A DNA stretch of 64,000 nt from Pseudomonadota bacterium (GCA_021849075.1 JAJZTH010000001.1:124001-188000), one strand, 5' to 3'. Shown: positions 9,348 to 18,684, counted from the stretch's first letter. Translations and numbers: made by a program. The notes: generated by a model from the letters alone, not told the origin.

Positions 9348-9360
9348 TGTCAGCCTGACA
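9348..9360. promoter_or_regulatory. Short palindrome upstream of symporter 1
   Basis: TGTCAGCCTGACA is a perfect 13-base palindrome (6-1-6) lying 48 bases before the symporter ATG at 9409. Position and symmetry suit a repressor or activator operator. No regulator gene is adjacent, so the binding protein is unknown. The rest of 9227-9408 shows no gene. Confidence 0.35.
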
Positions 9361-9408
9361 GACGTACAATAGGTGGGGGCTTGCCGTGCGCAGCCCATGA
9401 GGAATTTG

Positions 9409-10740
9409 ATGCGAAACAGACTGACGGCCTTCATCCTCATCGGCATGGTGCTGGGGGTGCTCACGGGCTTCGTGGCCAATCAGATGGTCGGTGGCGACGC
9501 TACGCTGGCAAAGGATGTGGCGGGCTATTTCCACCTGCTGGCGGACATTTTCCTTCACCTTATCAAGATGATCATCGCCCCGCTGGTGTTTTCGACGCTG
9601 GTGGCCGGTATCGCCCATATGGGCGACAGCGCGGCGCTGGGGCGGATCGGCGGGCGCGCGCTCGCCTGGTTCATCATCGCCAGCCTGATCTCGCTGACGC
9701 TGGGCCTGATCTTCGTCAATTTCTTTGAACCCGGCGCTGGCCTCAACCTCGTCCGGTCAGGCGCGGATTCGGGCGTCAGCACCGAAGGGCTTAATTTCCG
9801 CGACTTCATCCTGCATGTCTTCCCGACATCGATGATCGGCGCGATGGCGGATAACCAGATCCTCCAGATCGTCGTCTTCTCGCTGTTCGTCGGCGTCGCG
9901 CTGACCGCTATCGGCGACAAGGGCAAGCCGATCATCACCGTCATCGAATCGATGGTCGAACTGATGCTGCAGGTGACGGGGTACGTCATGCGCGTCGCCC
10001 CCTTCGCGGTGTTCGGCGCGCTTGCCTCTTCCGTGACGGTGCAGGGGCTGGGCGTGCTCAAGACATATGGCGCGCTGGTCGGCGAATTTTACATCGCCCT
10101 CTTCTGCCTGTGGCTGCTGTTGTTCGGCGCGGGCGCCATCTTCCTGGGCAAGCGGATGGTGAAGCTGATCCGCTATGTGCGCGAACCGCTGCTGATCGCT
10201 TTCTCGACCGCCTCGTCGGAAGCCGCCTATCCCAAGATGCTGGAACAGCTCGACCGGTTCGGCATTCCGCGCCGCATCTACAGCTTCGTGCTGCCGCTCG
10301 GCTACAGCTTCAACCTCGACGGGTCGATGATGTATTCGACCTTCGCCACCATCTTCATCGCGCAAGCCTATGGCATCGACCTGCCGATCGCGACGCAGAT
10401 CACGATCCTGCTGGTGCTGATGGTGACGAGCAAGGGCATCGCCGCCGTGCCGCGCGCATCGCTGGTCGTCGTCGCCGCGACACTGGGCCAGTTCGACCTG
10501 CCGGTCGAGGGCGTGGCCTTCATCCTGGCGGTCGATCATTTCATGGACATGGGCCGCACCGCGACCAACGTGCTGGGCAACGCCATCGCCACATCGGTCA
10601 TCACCAAATGGGAAGGCATGCTGGAGGTCGAGGAGGATATCGACGTCCCCCATCCCAAGGCGCCGTCCCATACCGCCGCGCATGGCCGCGCCGGGCTGGA
10701 GCTGGCGTCCGACATGGTGGACGAAAATCGGAAAGGCTGA
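9409..10740 (+). CDS. Dicarboxylate/amino acid:cation symporter (DAACS), paralogue 1
   Basis: A 443-residue secondary transporter of the GltP/DctA family with the GltPh fold of eight membrane helices and two re-entrant hairpins. The serine-rich hairpin 1 is FSTASSEAAYPKM. The NMDGT-type cation motif reads NLDGS, and the TM8 substrate motif is DMGRTATNVLGN, with the Asp, Arg and Asn ligands kept. Substrate may be a C4-dicarboxylate or acidic amino acid. GAGGA lies 7 bases before the ATG at 9409; upstream in-frame ATGs at 9373 and 9397 are less likely. The C-terminus carries a charged tail. Confidence 0.92.
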   Translation: MRNRLTAFILIGMVLGVLTGFVANQMVGGDATLAKDVAGYFHLLADIFLHLIKMIIAPLVFSTLVAGIAHMGDSAALGRIGGRALAWFIIASLISLTLGLIFVNFFEPGAGLNLVRSGADSGVSTEGLNFRDFILHVFPTSMIGAMADNQILQIVVFSLFVGVALTAIGDKGKPIITVIESMVELMLQVTGYVMRVAPFAVFGALASSVTVQGLGVLKTYGALVGEFYIALFCLWLLLFGAGAIFLGKRMVKLIRYVREPLLIAFSTASSEAAYPKMLEQLDRFGIPRRIYSFVLPLGYSFNLDGSMMYSTFATIFIAQAYGIDLPIATQITILLVLMVTSKGIAAVPRASLVVVAATLGQFDLPVEGVAFILAVDHFMDMGRTATNVLGNAIATSVITKWEGMLEVEEDIDVPHPKAPSHTAAHGRAGLELASDMVDENRKG

Positions 10741-10757
10741 CGACCGGCCCCTTCCCG

Positions 10758-10806
10758 GAAAGGAAAAGAGCCTCCGTTCCCATCGAACGGAGGCTCTTTT
10801 CCTTTC
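10758..10806. terminator. Bidirectional terminator between symporter 1 and bestrophin genes
   Basis: Perfect 22-bp inverted repeat: 10758-10779 pairs with 10785-10806, with a CCATC loop. The AAAAG/CTTTT segments inside the stem give T-tracts in both directions. It separates two convergent genes, and its right arm overlaps the bestrophin stop codon by two bases. Confidence 0.9.
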
Positions 10807-11689
10807 ACCATAGCACACCACGGACCGGCTTGGCCGGTTCGGGCGCAGGATCGCCGATCGATTGCAGCAGGTCGATCTCGATCGTGCGGCACATGGCGGT
10901 CAGCGGCACATCATGCACGCTGTCGGCAAAAGGATCGGTCAGGTCGTCGCCGATGCGCAGCACCGCCATGAACATCAGGCCCGCGACCGTCGACCCCAAT
11001 GGCGTCGCAAAACCCAACGATTCCACCAGCCCGATCGGCAGCAGGATGCAGAACAAATGGGTGAAGGCCGTCGGGATGAAGCGATATTGGAAAGGCAGCG
11101 GCGTATTCTTCAGCCGTTCCATGCCACCCTGCGCATTGGCGATGTCGACCAGCACGCGCTCCATCTGGGCCTGCTGGATAGTGTCGATCCAGCCTTCCTG
11201 CCGTGCCATATCGATCCGCCGGCCGGTGCTGTCGAGCAGACCGTTGGCCGGGTTGGACCGGGCCAGCGCATGGGTCTTGTCCCGTTCCAGCAGGAATTTC
11301 GTAACCTGATCGTCGATCGGCTGACGGCGCAGTTGATATCGCAGCGCGTTCACATAGGCGATCTGGCGCTTGACGATTTCGCGCTTCATATCCCTGGCCT
11401 GAGGATCGGGCAGGAAATTGCGCGTGGCGCGCGACAGGCTGCGCGACGCATTGATCATCGCTCCCCATAAGGTCCGCGCTTCCCACCAGCGCTGATAGGC
11501 GCTGTTGGACCGAAACCCCAGAAACAGCGCCAGCGCAGAACCGAAGATGGTCAGCGGCAGCGAGGGCGCTTTGAAAGGCAAAACATAATAGGCAATCGTC
11601 ACCGCGCAATCCCAGACGAACAGGGCTGTCAGCGGCTTCCATATTTCGGATGCGATCCGGCGCATGCTGGGAACGGCATCAACGATCAT
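10805..11689 (-). CDS. Bestrophin-like (UPF0187/YneE) anion channel
   Basis: A 294-residue membrane protein of the bacterial bestrophin family, homologues of eukaryotic Ca-activated chloride channels; characterised bacterial members form pentameric channels. Family features are the hydrophobic pore-lining stretch WDCAVTIAYYVLP near residue 25, the FRSNSAYQRWWEARTLWG block and the late HLFCILLPIGLVESLG segment. AGGAG six bases before the ATG at 11689 decides the start (MIVDAVPSMRR). It sits alone on the minus strand between two DAACS symporters. Ion selectivity is not predictable. Confidence 0.9.
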   Translation of the reverse strand: MIVDAVPSMRRIASEIWKPLTALFVWDCAVTIAYYVLPFKAPSLPLTIFGSALALFLGFRSNSAYQRWWEARTLWGAMINASRSLSRATRNFLPDPQARDMKREIVKRQIAYVNALRYQLRRQPIDDQVTKFLLERDKTHALARSNPANGLLDSTGRRIDMARQEGWIDTIQQAQMERVLVDIANAQGGMERLKNTPLPFQYRFIPTAFTHLFCILLPIGLVESLGFATPLGSTVAGLMFMAVLRIGDDLTDPFADSVHDVPLTAMCRTIEIDLLQSIGDPAPEPAKPVRGVLW

Positions 11690-11830
11690 GCAAAACTCCT
11701 GATGAATGAACCGGGGCAACGCCTAAAGGCCCGGCAATGCTCCCTTGATGCCATAGCGAAACGAAATATTGCAGCGCACGCAACCTGGGCGCTGGTGGCT
11801 CGTTGACAAAAAGTTCAGCCGGAGACGCCC

Positions 11831-13144
11831 ATGACCGACGATCAACCCCAAGATGGTGAGAAGAAGGCGGCGCTCTCGCTTCAGTGGCAGATGCTGGCGG
11901 GTTTCCTGACCGGACTGATCGTGGGTCTGATCGTCTACATGACCGCGCCCGACGCCCGCTGGGTCGACGCCATCACCACCTATGTCACCGGACCGATCGG
12001 ACAGATTTTCCTGCGACTGCTGTTCATGCTGGTCATTCCGCTGCTGGTGTCGGCGCTGATCGTGGGCATCGCGGAAATGGGCGAATTGCGCTCGCTGCGC
12101 CGCGTGGGCGTGCGCACGCTCATCTACACGCTGATCGTGTCGGGCATCGCTGTGGCGGTCAGCCTGTTGCTGGTGAACATGCTGCAGCCCGGCGGCGGCG
12201 TCGATCCCGCGCAGGCGCAGGCGCTGCTGGCCGACGCCGGTCAGGGCGCGAAGGCGATCCTCGAGCGCGGCGGCGAAACGCCGTCGGGTATGGAGGCGCT
12301 GCTGAACATCATTCCGCAGAACATCGTCCGCGCCATGGCCGACAATGACATATTGGCGGTGATGGTCTTCGCCCTCTTCTTCGGCATCGGCCTCGTGCTG
12401 GTGCAGACGAAGGAAACGCAATTGCTGCTGAGCGCGATGGAGGGCCTGTTCGAAGTGACGATGCGGCTGATGGGCATCGTCATCCGCATCGCGCCGGTCG
12501 CCATCGCCTGCTTCATGTTCAACCTGGCCGCGCATTTCGGCTGGGATCTGCTTCTTCGCCTGTCCGCCTATGTCGGCGTAGTGCTGCTGGCGCTCGGCCT
12601 CCAGATGTTCGGCGTCTATTCGCTGCTGATCGCCTTTCTGGCGCGACGGTCGCCGCTGCGCTTCTTCGCGGCCGTGCAGGAGGCGAGCGTCATGGCCTTC
12701 GCCACCGCCTCCTCCAACGCCACCCTGCCCACCGCCATTCGCGTGGCGGAGGATAATTTGCGCCTGCCCCGCCGCATCGCCCGCTTCGTCCTGACGATCG
12801 GCGCGACCGCCAACCAGAATGGCACCGCGATGTTCGAAGGCATCACGGTCATCTTCCTCGCCCAATTTTTCGGCGTCGACCTGTCGCTTAGCCAGCAATT
12901 GATGGTGATGCTGGTGTGCATATTGGGCGGCGTCGGCACGGCGGGCGTGCCGGCCGGATCGCTGCCGGTGGTGGCGATGATCCTGGGCATGGTCGGCGTG
13001 CCGCCCGAAGGCATCGGACTGGTGCTGGGCGTCGACCGCTTCCTCGACATGTGCCGCACTGCGCTCAACGTGACGGGCGATCTGGTGGCGGCCACAGTCA
13101 TATCGGCGGGCGAGGATGACGGGCGGCAGGCTGCCCGGGCATGA
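11831..13144 (+). CDS. Dicarboxylate/amino acid:cation symporter (DAACS), paralogue 2
   Basis: A 437-residue transporter of the same fold as the one at 9409 but from another subgroup. Hairpin 1 is [13 protein letters not shown]. The NMDGT cation motif reads NQNGT, replacing the Asp that helps bind sodium in GltPh with Asn, and TM8 reads [12 protein letters not shown]. Both features occur together in a recognisable proteobacterial subgroup, so this is not obviously a defect; it may change cation coupling. GGAG lies 6 bases before the ATG. Its stop overlaps the next gene in an ATGA junction, indicating an operon with the Pr6Pr protein. Confidence 0.9.
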   Translation: MTDDQPQDGEKKAALSLQWQMLAGFLTGLIVGLIVYMTAPDARWVDAITTYVTGPIGQIFLRLLFMLVIPLLVSALIVGIAEMGELRSLRRVGVRTLIYTLIVSGIAVAVSLLLVNMLQPGGGVDPAQAQALLADAGQGAKAILERGGETPSGMEALLNIIPQNIVRAMADNDILAVMVFALFFGIGLVLVQTKETQLLLSAMEGLFEVTMRLMGIVIRIAPVAIACFMFNLAAHFGWDLLLRLSAYVGVVLLALGLQMFGVYSLLIAFLARRSPLRFFAAVQEASVMAFATASSNATLPTAIRVAEDNLRLPRRIARFVLTIGATANQNGTAMFEGITVIFLAQFFGVDLSLSQQLMVMLVCILGGVGTAGVPAGSLPVVAMILGMVGVPPEGIGLVLGVDRFLDMCRTALNVTGDLVAATVISAGEDDGRQAARA

Positions 13145-13758
13145 TGGCGCGGATCGCCGCCGCCATCGTCGCGCTAACCGCGCTGACGGGCCTGATCATC
13201 CAGTTTCGTGTGACCCACGGGCAAACCGGATCGGTCAGCGCGACGCTGTGGATATTGGTCCGCTTCTTCACCATCCTCACCAACATGGTGGTGGCGCTGA
13301 CCTTAATGGCGCTGGCGGCCGGACAACGGGTGACGCCGCGCTGGACCGGCGGGATAATATTGGCGATCCTGCTGGTCGGCATCGTGGCGGCAACGCTGCT
13401 GCGGGGCCTGCTACACCTCGACGGCACAGCCCTGCTGGCCGACACGCTACTGCACAAGGCCACACCGCTGCTGACGCTGTGCTGGTGGCTGGGGTTCGCA
13501 CATAAAGGCCGCCTGCGCCGGTCCGATCCCTGGATATGGACGTTGTTTCCTGCGCTCTACCTGCCCTATGCCCTGCTGCGCGGTGTGATGGAGGGCATCT
13601 ATGCCTATCCCTTCATCAACGTCGCAAAGCTGGGCATAGGGCAGGTGCTGGCGAACGCCCTGATGATCGCCATTGCCTTCGTGATCGCGGGCCATGCTTT
13701 GGTCTGGATCGACCGACAGCTTAGCGCGCGGCCTTCGCGGCTTCGCCCCACCAGATAA
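13141..13758 (+). CDS. Pr6Pr family six-helix membrane protein
   Basis: A 205-residue integral membrane protein of unknown function. About six hydrophobic helices are visible, with the pattern TGLIIQFRVTHGQTGSVSATL near the start and RFFTILTNMVVALTLMALA after it, matching the Pr6Pr (predicted six-pass) family found in many proteobacteria and actinobacteria. It starts inside the stop of the upstream symporter (ATGA overlap), so translation is coupled. Its 3' end overlaps the convergent FMN reductase gene by 38 bases. Confidence 0.8.
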   Translation: MMARIAAAIVALTALTGLIIQFRVTHGQTGSVSATLWILVRFFTILTNMVVALTLMALAAGQRVTPRWTGGIILAILLVGIVAATLLRGLLHLDGTALLADTLLHKATPLLTLCWWLGFAHKGRLRRSDPWIWTLFPALYLPYALLRGVMEGIYAYPFINVAKLGIGQVLANALMIAIAFVIAGHALVWIDRQLSARPSRLRPTR

Positions 13759-14290
13759 GGCTCTTTGCAAAGCCGGCGAAACCGCGCTCCAGCGCTGCGC
13801 CGCCCTCCCCCTGCGGCTGCGCCTGTTCGTCCAGCGTTTGCCCGATCTGGCCCACGCTCAACCGCTCCGGCACGATGGCCATGCCCATGGCCGACAGCGT
13901 CACCGTCCAGTCGGCATGGCTGTTCACCCCGGCAAAGCGCCCCGCCGAATAGCTGGCGATGGCGGCCGGGCGGCGGTCAAATTCCTTGAGATAATGATCG
14001 ACCAGATTTTTAAGGCCCGGCTGCATGCCCCGATTATATTCGCCCGCGACAAAGACGAAGGCATCGGCGGCGGACAGGCGATCGGCCAGTTGCGCCATGG
14101 CGGCAGGGGCCTGGCCGGCGGGATAGTCGCTATAACGCAAATCCAGCATGGGCAGGTCAACCGCCTTGGCGTCGACCAACTGCGCCTTGTGTCCCAGCCT
14201 TTCAAAACCCCGGATCAGATAGTCGGCCAGACGGATGCCCAGCCGGCCGCGCCGATAGGAGCCGTAGAGGACGAGAATATCGAGCGCCAT
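13721..14290 (-). CDS. NADPH-dependent FMN reductase-like flavoprotein
   Basis: A 189-residue flavodoxin-fold protein. The phosphate-binding loop LVLYGSYRRGRLGIRLADYL at the N-terminus and the AFVFVAGEYNRGMQPGLKNLVDHY block around residues 78-100 are typical of the ArsH/chromate and azo reductase-like family that binds FMN and reduces quinones or other acceptors with NAD(P)H. GGGAAGG six bases before the ATG at 14290 decides the start. Its C-terminal coding end overlaps that of the Pr6Pr gene on the other strand. Confidence 0.88.
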   Translation of the reverse strand: MALDILVLYGSYRRGRLGIRLADYLIRGFERLGHKAQLVDAKAVDLPMLDLRYSDYPAGQAPAAMAQLADRLSAADAFVFVAGEYNRGMQPGLKNLVDHYLKEFDRRPAAIASYSAGRFAGVNSHADWTVTLSAMGMAIVPERLSVGQIGQTLDEQAQPQGEGGAALERGFAGFAKSLIWWGEAAKAAR

Positions 14291-14351
14291 GCCAAGCCTT
14301 CCCTGATGTGGTGGGAAGGCTTGTCGCATCGGCGCCTGGAAACGTCCACTC

Positions 14352-14534
14352 TTACCGCAGCTTGGCGATATTCAGCCCGTCCTGCTTGGCGCGGGCCTTG
14401 GTCGATTCCTCGCTGCGGGTCAGCGCCTTGGCGATCGCCTTCAGCGCCATGCCCTTCTTGGCCAGCGTGTGCAGCTTCTGGATCTCCTCCTGAGTCCAGG
14501 GCTGCTTGTGCCGTTCGAAACGATCACCCGCCAT
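14352..14534 (-). CDS. Small conserved basic protein with SANT/Myb-like helices
   Basis: A 60-residue, strongly charged protein. Residues 10-45 (QPWTQEEIQKLHTLAKKGMA and on) look like a SANT/Myb-type or resolvase-like helix-turn-helix: a W-T-x-E-E start, then a LKAIAKALTRSEESTKARA recognition-like segment. A small DNA-binding or nucleoid-related role is an inference. AGGA lies 7 bases before the ATG. A large palindromic repeat (14553-14628) precedes it, so it may have its own promoter within or after that element. Confidence 0.75.
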   Translation of the reverse strand: MAGDRFERHKQPWTQEEIQKLHTLAKKGMALKAIAKALTRSEESTKARAKQDGLNIAKLR

Positions 14535-14552
14535 AACTTTTCCTTTGTCGTC

Positions 14553-14628
14553 GCACCGGCCCTCTCCCCCACCCGAGCACCCAACGGCAGTATCATATGG
14601 GTGGTCGGGTGGGGGAGAGGGCCGGTGC
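14553..14628. repeat. Long palindromic repeat, family F copy 1
   Basis: Arms 14553-14576 and 14605-14628 are perfectly complementary over 24 bases (GCACCGGCCCTCTCCCCCAC and on). The 28-base centre holds a further CACCCA/TGGGTG pairing. It lies between purA (minus strand, ends 14663) and the 60-residue gene. A shorter relative occurs at 46463-46511, sharing CCCACCCGA...TCGGGTGGG. On transcription it would form a very stable hairpin, but no T-run follows. Confidence 0.85.
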
Positions 14629-14662
14629 CGATCTGTTTCAGCTCAGCTGAAACCCAAAAACA

Positions 14663-15952
14663 TCAATCCGCAAACGGATCGCGGACGAGGATCGTGTCGT
14701 CGCGTTCCGGGGAAGTGGAAACCAGTGTGACCGGGCAACCGATCAGCTCTTCGATGCGGCGGATATATTTGATCGCCTGCGCCGGCAGTTCGGCCCAGCT
14801 GCGCGCGCCGGCGGTGGTTTCGCTCCAGCCGCCAATGCTTTCGTAAATAGGCTCGGCCTTGGCCTGATCCTGCGCATGGGCGGGCAGATAATCGAACGTC
14901 TGGTCGCCAATCTTGTAACCGACGCAGATTTGCAGTTCCTCAAAGCCGTCCAGCACGTCCAGCTTGGTCAGCGCAATGCCGGTCACGCCCGACACGGCGA
15001 CCGACTGGCGCACCAGCACCGCGTCGAACCAGCCGCAGCGGCGCTTGCGGCCGGTGACGGTGCCAAATTCATGGCCCCGCTCGCCCAGACGCTGGCCGAC
15101 GTCATTTTCCTGCTCGGTCGGGAACGGGCCGGAGCCGACGCGCGTGGTGTACGCCTTGACGATGCCCAGCACGAAGCCCGCGCCATTGGGACCAAGGCCG
15201 GTGCCGCTCGCCGCCGTGCCCGCCACCGTGTTGGAGGAGGTGACGAAGGGATAGGTGCCATGGTCAATGTCGAGCAATGTGCCCTGCGCGCCTTCGAACA
15301 GGATGCGCTTACCCTCGGCCTTCGCCTTGTTGAGCGTCAGCCAGACAGGCTTGACGAAAGGCAGGATGAACTCGGCGATCTCGGTCAGGTCCGCCATCAA
15401 CTGGGCGCGGTCGATCGGCGCTTCGCCAAAGCCAGCGCGCAGCGCGTCATGATGCGCGGTCAGGCGATCGATCTGCAGGTCGAGGTCGTCCAGATGGGCC
15501 AGATCGCAGACGCGGATGGCGCGGCGACCGACCTTGTCTTCATAGGCTGGCCCGATGCCGCGGCGGGTGGTGCCGATCTTGCCGGCGCCCGACGCATCTT
15601 CGCGCAGACCGTCCAAGTCGCGGTGGAAGGGCAGGATCAACGGGCAGGTTTCGGCGATCTGGAGGTTTGCCGGCGTGATTTCGACGCCCTGCCCCTTCAG
15701 CTTGGCCACTTCATCGCGGAAATGCCAAGGGTCCAGCACCACGCCATTGCCGATGACGCTCAGCGTGCCGCGCACGATGCCCGACGGCAGCAGAGACAGC
15801 TTATAGACCTTCTCGCCAACGACCAGCGTGTGGCCGGCATTATGGCCGCCCTGAAAACGGGCGACGACATCGGCGCGTTCCGACAGCCAGTCGACGATCT
15901 TGCCTTTGCCTTCGTCGCCCCACTGAGCGCCGATCACGGTTACATTTGCCAT
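14663..15952 (-). CDS. purA: Adenylosuccinate synthetase
   Basis: A 429-residue enzyme joining IMP and aspartate with GTP, the first committed step to AMP. The GTP-binding P-loop-like motif [16 protein letters not shown] is at residues 7-22, followed by [12 protein letters not shown], with the [10 protein letters not shown] substrate loop near residue 298. Length is normal. The ATG at 15952 gives the standard [12 protein letters not shown] start. It is the last minus-strand gene of a purine/histidine/serine group, but two plus-strand genes lie between it and hisZ, so it needs its own promoter in 15953-16178. Confidence 0.97.
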   Translation of the reverse strand: MANVTVIGAQWGDEGKGKIVDWLSERADVVARFQGGHNAGHTLVVGEKVYKLSLLPSGIVRGTLSVIGNGVVLDPWHFRDEVAKLKGQGVEITPANLQIAETCPLILPFHRDLDGLREDASGAGKIGTTRRGIGPAYEDKVGRRAIRVCDLAHLDDLDLQIDRLTAHHDALRAGFGEAPIDRAQLMADLTEIAEFILPFVKPVWLTLNKAKAEGKRILFEGAQGTLLDIDHGTYPFVTSSNTVAGTAASGTGLGPNGAGFVLGIVKAYTTRVGSGPFPTEQENDVGQRLGERGHEFGTVTGRKRRCGWFDAVLVRQSVAVSGVTGIALTKLDVLDGFEELQICVGYKIGDQTFDYLPAHAQDQAKAEPIYESIGGWSETTAGARSWAELPAQAIKYIRRIEELIGCPVTLVSTSPERDDTILVRDPFAD

Positions 15953-16178
15953 GGATACAGTCCTCCGCCCGCCGCGCGGACCGGCCATGCCCTTCGACGG
16001 GACTCGGCATGCCGGTGGGATAGAGCGGGCGCCGCAGCACCCTATGCGGGGCGCGCGTTACCCGCGTGGGCGCGGCGCGTCAAGGCGAGAGGGCCATTAC
16101 ACTTTGATACAGCATAGCGGGTTTACGACGGCGTGCAGCCAAAGGATCATGGACGCCGGGCGGGACATGAGGAAGAGC

Positions 16179-17075
16179 ATGATGCACAAAGGATTTGCCC
16201 TGCTGCTAATCCCCGCCCTGCTGACGGCGGGCGTGGCCGACGCGCAGACGCTGCGCGAACGCTGGCGCGCGCGCATGGCGCAGGGGCAGCAGCCTGCGAC
16301 CGGCGGGCAGGCCATGGCCTATGGGAATGACACGCTCCAGACGCTCGACTATTGGCCCGGCACGGGCGCAAAACCGCCGCTGATCCTCTTCGTCCATGGC
16401 GGCGGCTGGAAGCGCGGCGACAAGGACAATGCGACCGGCGCGACGAAGGTCGATCATTATACCGGCCTTGGCTATGCTTTCGCATCCATCAACTACCGGC
16501 TGGTGCCCGACGCCACGGTCGAAGAGCAGGCGCAGGATGTGGCGGACGCAGTCGCCTTCCTGCGCAGCAAGGCCGGCACGCTGGGTTTCGATCCCGACCG
16601 GATCGTGCTGATGGGCCATAGCGCGGGCGCGCATCTCGTCGCGCTGGTCGGCACCGACATGCGCTATTTCGCGAAAGCCGGATTGCAACCCGACGCGGTA
16701 AAGGGCGTCATCCCGCTAGACGGCGCAGCCTATGACGTCCCGAAACAGATGGCGCAGGGCGGCCGCGTCATGGCCGACACCTATGAACAAGCCTTCGGCG
16801 CCGATCCGGCCCGGCAAAAGGCGCTCTCGCCGACGCTACATGCGGTCAGGCCCAACGCCCCCGCCTTCCTGATCCTGCATGTCGACCGGACGGACGGAAC
16901 CGCTCAGTCCAATGCACTCGCCGCCGCCCTCAAACAAGCCGGCACTCCGGTCGAGGTCCATGCACTGGAAGGGCGCGGCCTGCGCGGTCATATGCAGATC
17001 AACCGGTCGATGGGCGATCCCGCCTATCCGGGAACCGCAATGGTCGACGCCTGGCTGAAAAGGCTGTTTGGCTAG
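16179..17075 (+). CDS. Secreted alpha/beta hydrolase (BD-FAE-like esterase)
   Basis: A 298-residue exported esterase-type protein. Residues 1-22 form a signal peptide ending TAGVADAQ. The oxyanion motif HGGGW lies near residue 68, the nucleophile elbow is GHSAGAH, and a late HMQINRSMGD segment may hold the catalytic His. The family includes carboxylesterases and kynurenine formamidase-like enzymes; the substrate is not predictable. GAGGA upstream supports the ATG at 16179 or the adjacent 16182; another ATG at 16167 is possible. It is inserted on the opposite strand between hisZ and purA. Confidence 0.85.
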   Translation: MMHKGFALLLIPALLTAGVADAQTLRERWRARMAQGQQPATGGQAMAYGNDTLQTLDYWPGTGAKPPLILFVHGGGWKRGDKDNATGATKVDHYTGLGYAFASINYRLVPDATVEEQAQDVADAVAFLRSKAGTLGFDPDRIVLMGHSAGAHLVALVGTDMRYFAKAGLQPDAVKGVIPLDGAAYDVPKQMAQGGRVMADTYEQAFGADPARQKALSPTLHAVRPNAPAFLILHVDRTDGTAQSNALAAALKQAGTPVEVHALEGRGLRGHMQINRSMGDPAYPGTAMVDAWLKRLFG

Positions 17076-17114
17076 CCCCCTCGCCATCAATCGCCGCGCA
17101 CGTTATAAAAATCC

Positions 17115-17546
17115 ATGGCGAAGGCAGATCAGATCGCAATCGGTTTGCGGATCATCATTGAGCAGCCGGTAATCGGCGTGCGCCACAGCTTGCAGGCGAA
17201 AGATGATCAGCCGCTCGATCCGAAAAGCTCGATCGATGGCGAAGCCCTGTCTTTCGACCTGCCGATCCGTGTCGCGCCCGGCCCGAAATTTTTCGGCGAC
17301 CATGTGCGCCGCGAAGGGCCGATACGGCGCTTTATCTACATCCGCATCGGCCAGCTTGCCGGCGATCCGGGATCAGCTTGGTCGCGCCGGATGAAGATCG
17401 ACATTCATGATCTGGACCCGACGCTGCTGGCGCAGGCGATCGACACACAGGGGATCATCGCGATAACCGTGAACGGCACCGGCAAGGATGGAACCCCGGC
17501 CTGCGCCACCCTATCGCCGATACGCCGCCAGCTGGCCGAACGCTGA
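17115..17546 (+). CDS. DUF5990 family protein
   Basis: A 143-residue cytosolic protein. The pattern IGLRIIIEQPVIGVRHSLQA at the start, the DLPIRVAPGPKFFGDHVRREGP centre and the RFIYIRIGQLAGDPGSAWSRRMKI segment match the DUF5990 family of unknown function. The conserved FxGxxVxxEGPxRFxYI pattern suggests a ligand-binding beta-sheet fold. It lies 39 bases after the esterase and ends 7 bases before the convergent hisZ stop. No further function can be named. Confidence 0.8.
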   Translation: MAKADQIAIGLRIIIEQPVIGVRHSLQAKDDQPLDPKSSIDGEALSFDLPIRVAPGPKFFGDHVRREGPIRRFIYIRIGQLAGDPGSAWSRRMKIDIHDLDPTLLAQAIDTQGIIAITVNGTGKDGTPACATLSPIRRQLAER

Positions 17547-17553
17547 AGCCGGA

Positions 17554-18684
17554 TCAGTAAGCGCGCGGTTCCGCGCCATCCAGCCAGTGGGAACAGCGCT
17601 GGGCCGCGCCATCCTCGCCTTCGGACAAGGCGGCGACGCTGTGCCAGCCTTCTGCCCGCAGTGCGGCGGCGCGCGCAGCGTCATGACCGAGCGGCAGGAA
17701 CAGGCGCTTGGGGCTTTCGCCGCCAAAGCCCGCATCAATCAGCGGATCGGGATAGAGCGAAAAGCCCATGGCCGGCTCATCCGCCCCGTCGGCCCGCGCA
17801 ATAGCGTAGCTGCCACCACGGCCGATTTCGCCGATGAACCCTTCGGCGAAGATAGAAAAGCCGAACCAGTTCTGAAATTCGAAGCCATGGCGCTCGGTCG
17901 GATCGAGCGTCAGGGTGATGTCCCAGCCGATCGGCTTGGCGATGGCGCGCAGGCCCGCAATGCGGCTGTCGATCGCACCGCCGATACTGGCGCTGAACGC
18001 CTCCAGCCGCGCCATGGCCGCATGGAAGGGACCGGTCGCCTCAATGAGCGGCAGATAGGCGGCGGCGGCCGGGCTGATCGCCACCAGCGCGCCGGCATCC
18101 TTGGCGTCCAGTTCGGTGCGCACCGCCTCCACCTCATTGGCGGCCAGCGGCAGCGGCCCGGCGGCCAGCGCGTCGATCAAGTCCGGCAAGGTGAAGTCGA
18201 TGGTGATGCCGGTGACGCCAGCGGCCTGCAGCGCCTCGATCGCGATATTGACGATCTCGACCGCCGCGGCGGCGCCGTCGCTGCCGATCAGCTCGGCGCC
18301 CAACTGCAATTTTTCACGTTCCGGGCGCAGCTGGCTCGCCTTCTGGCGGATCACAGGCCCGGCATAGGAGAGGCGCAGCGGACGTGGCGCGGCGCCCAGG
18401 CGCGTGGCGGCGATGCGGCCGACCTGCGCCGTCATGTCCGGGCGGAAGGCCAGCGTGCGCTGCGACACGGGATCGACGGCGCGGACCAGATCCTGCGCGC
18501 GCATCGATTTGAGGCGCTGGGTCAGCGTATCTTCAAACTCCGCGAGTGGCGGCATGACCCGTTCATAACCATGAGTCGCCACCGTATCCAGAACGCGGCG
18601 CGCCAGACGCGCAGAAGCTTCGGCCTGCGGCGGCAGGCGGTCGGATAATCCTTCGGGAAGAAGGCCGGGCGGGATCATGGTCAT
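17554..18684 (-). CDS. hisZ: ATP phosphoribosyltransferase regulatory subunit
   Basis: A 376-residue class II aminoacyl-tRNA-synthetase-like protein related to HisRS that lacks tRNA charging and serves as the regulatory partner of short-form HisG in histidine synthesis. Visible are the motif 1-like start GLPEGLSDRLPPQ, motif 2-like TLAFRPDMTAQVGRIAATRL and the short GRGGSYAI stretch near the end. It is shorter than HisRS and has no anticodon-binding domain. It lies 78 bases downstream of serA on the same strand and is probably co-transcribed. hisG is not in this window. Confidence 0.9.
   Translation of the reverse strand: MTMIPPGLLPEGLSDRLPPQAEASARLARRVLDTVATHGYERVMPPLAEFEDTLTQRLKSMRAQDLVRAVDPVSQRTLAFRPDMTAQVGRIAATRLGAAPRPLRLSYAGPVIRQKASQLRPEREKLQLGAELIGSDGAAAAVEIVNIAIEALQAAGVTGITIDFTLPDLIDALAAGPLPLAANEVEAVRTELDAKDAGALVAISPAAAAYLPLIEATGPFHAAMARLEAFSASIGGAIDSRIAGLRAIAKPIGWDITLTLDPTERHGFEFQNWFGFSIFAEGFIGEIGRGGSYAIARADGADEPAMGFSLYPDPLIDAGFGGESPKRLFLPLGHDAARAAALRAEGWHSVAALSEGEDGAAQRCSHWLDGAEPRAY

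Noticed and set aside
11723..12898. Long open frame on the minus strand (about 390 codons) opposite DAACS paralogue 2
   Set aside because: Its translation is rich in His, Gln and Arg without any domain, and it is the antisense of a clear transporter; GC-rich codon bias keeps antisense frames open.
14553..14628. Rho-independent terminator for purA
   Set aside because: The stem is far longer than a normal terminator, no T-run follows on the minus strand, and a relative occurs in an unrelated location, so a repeat element fits better.
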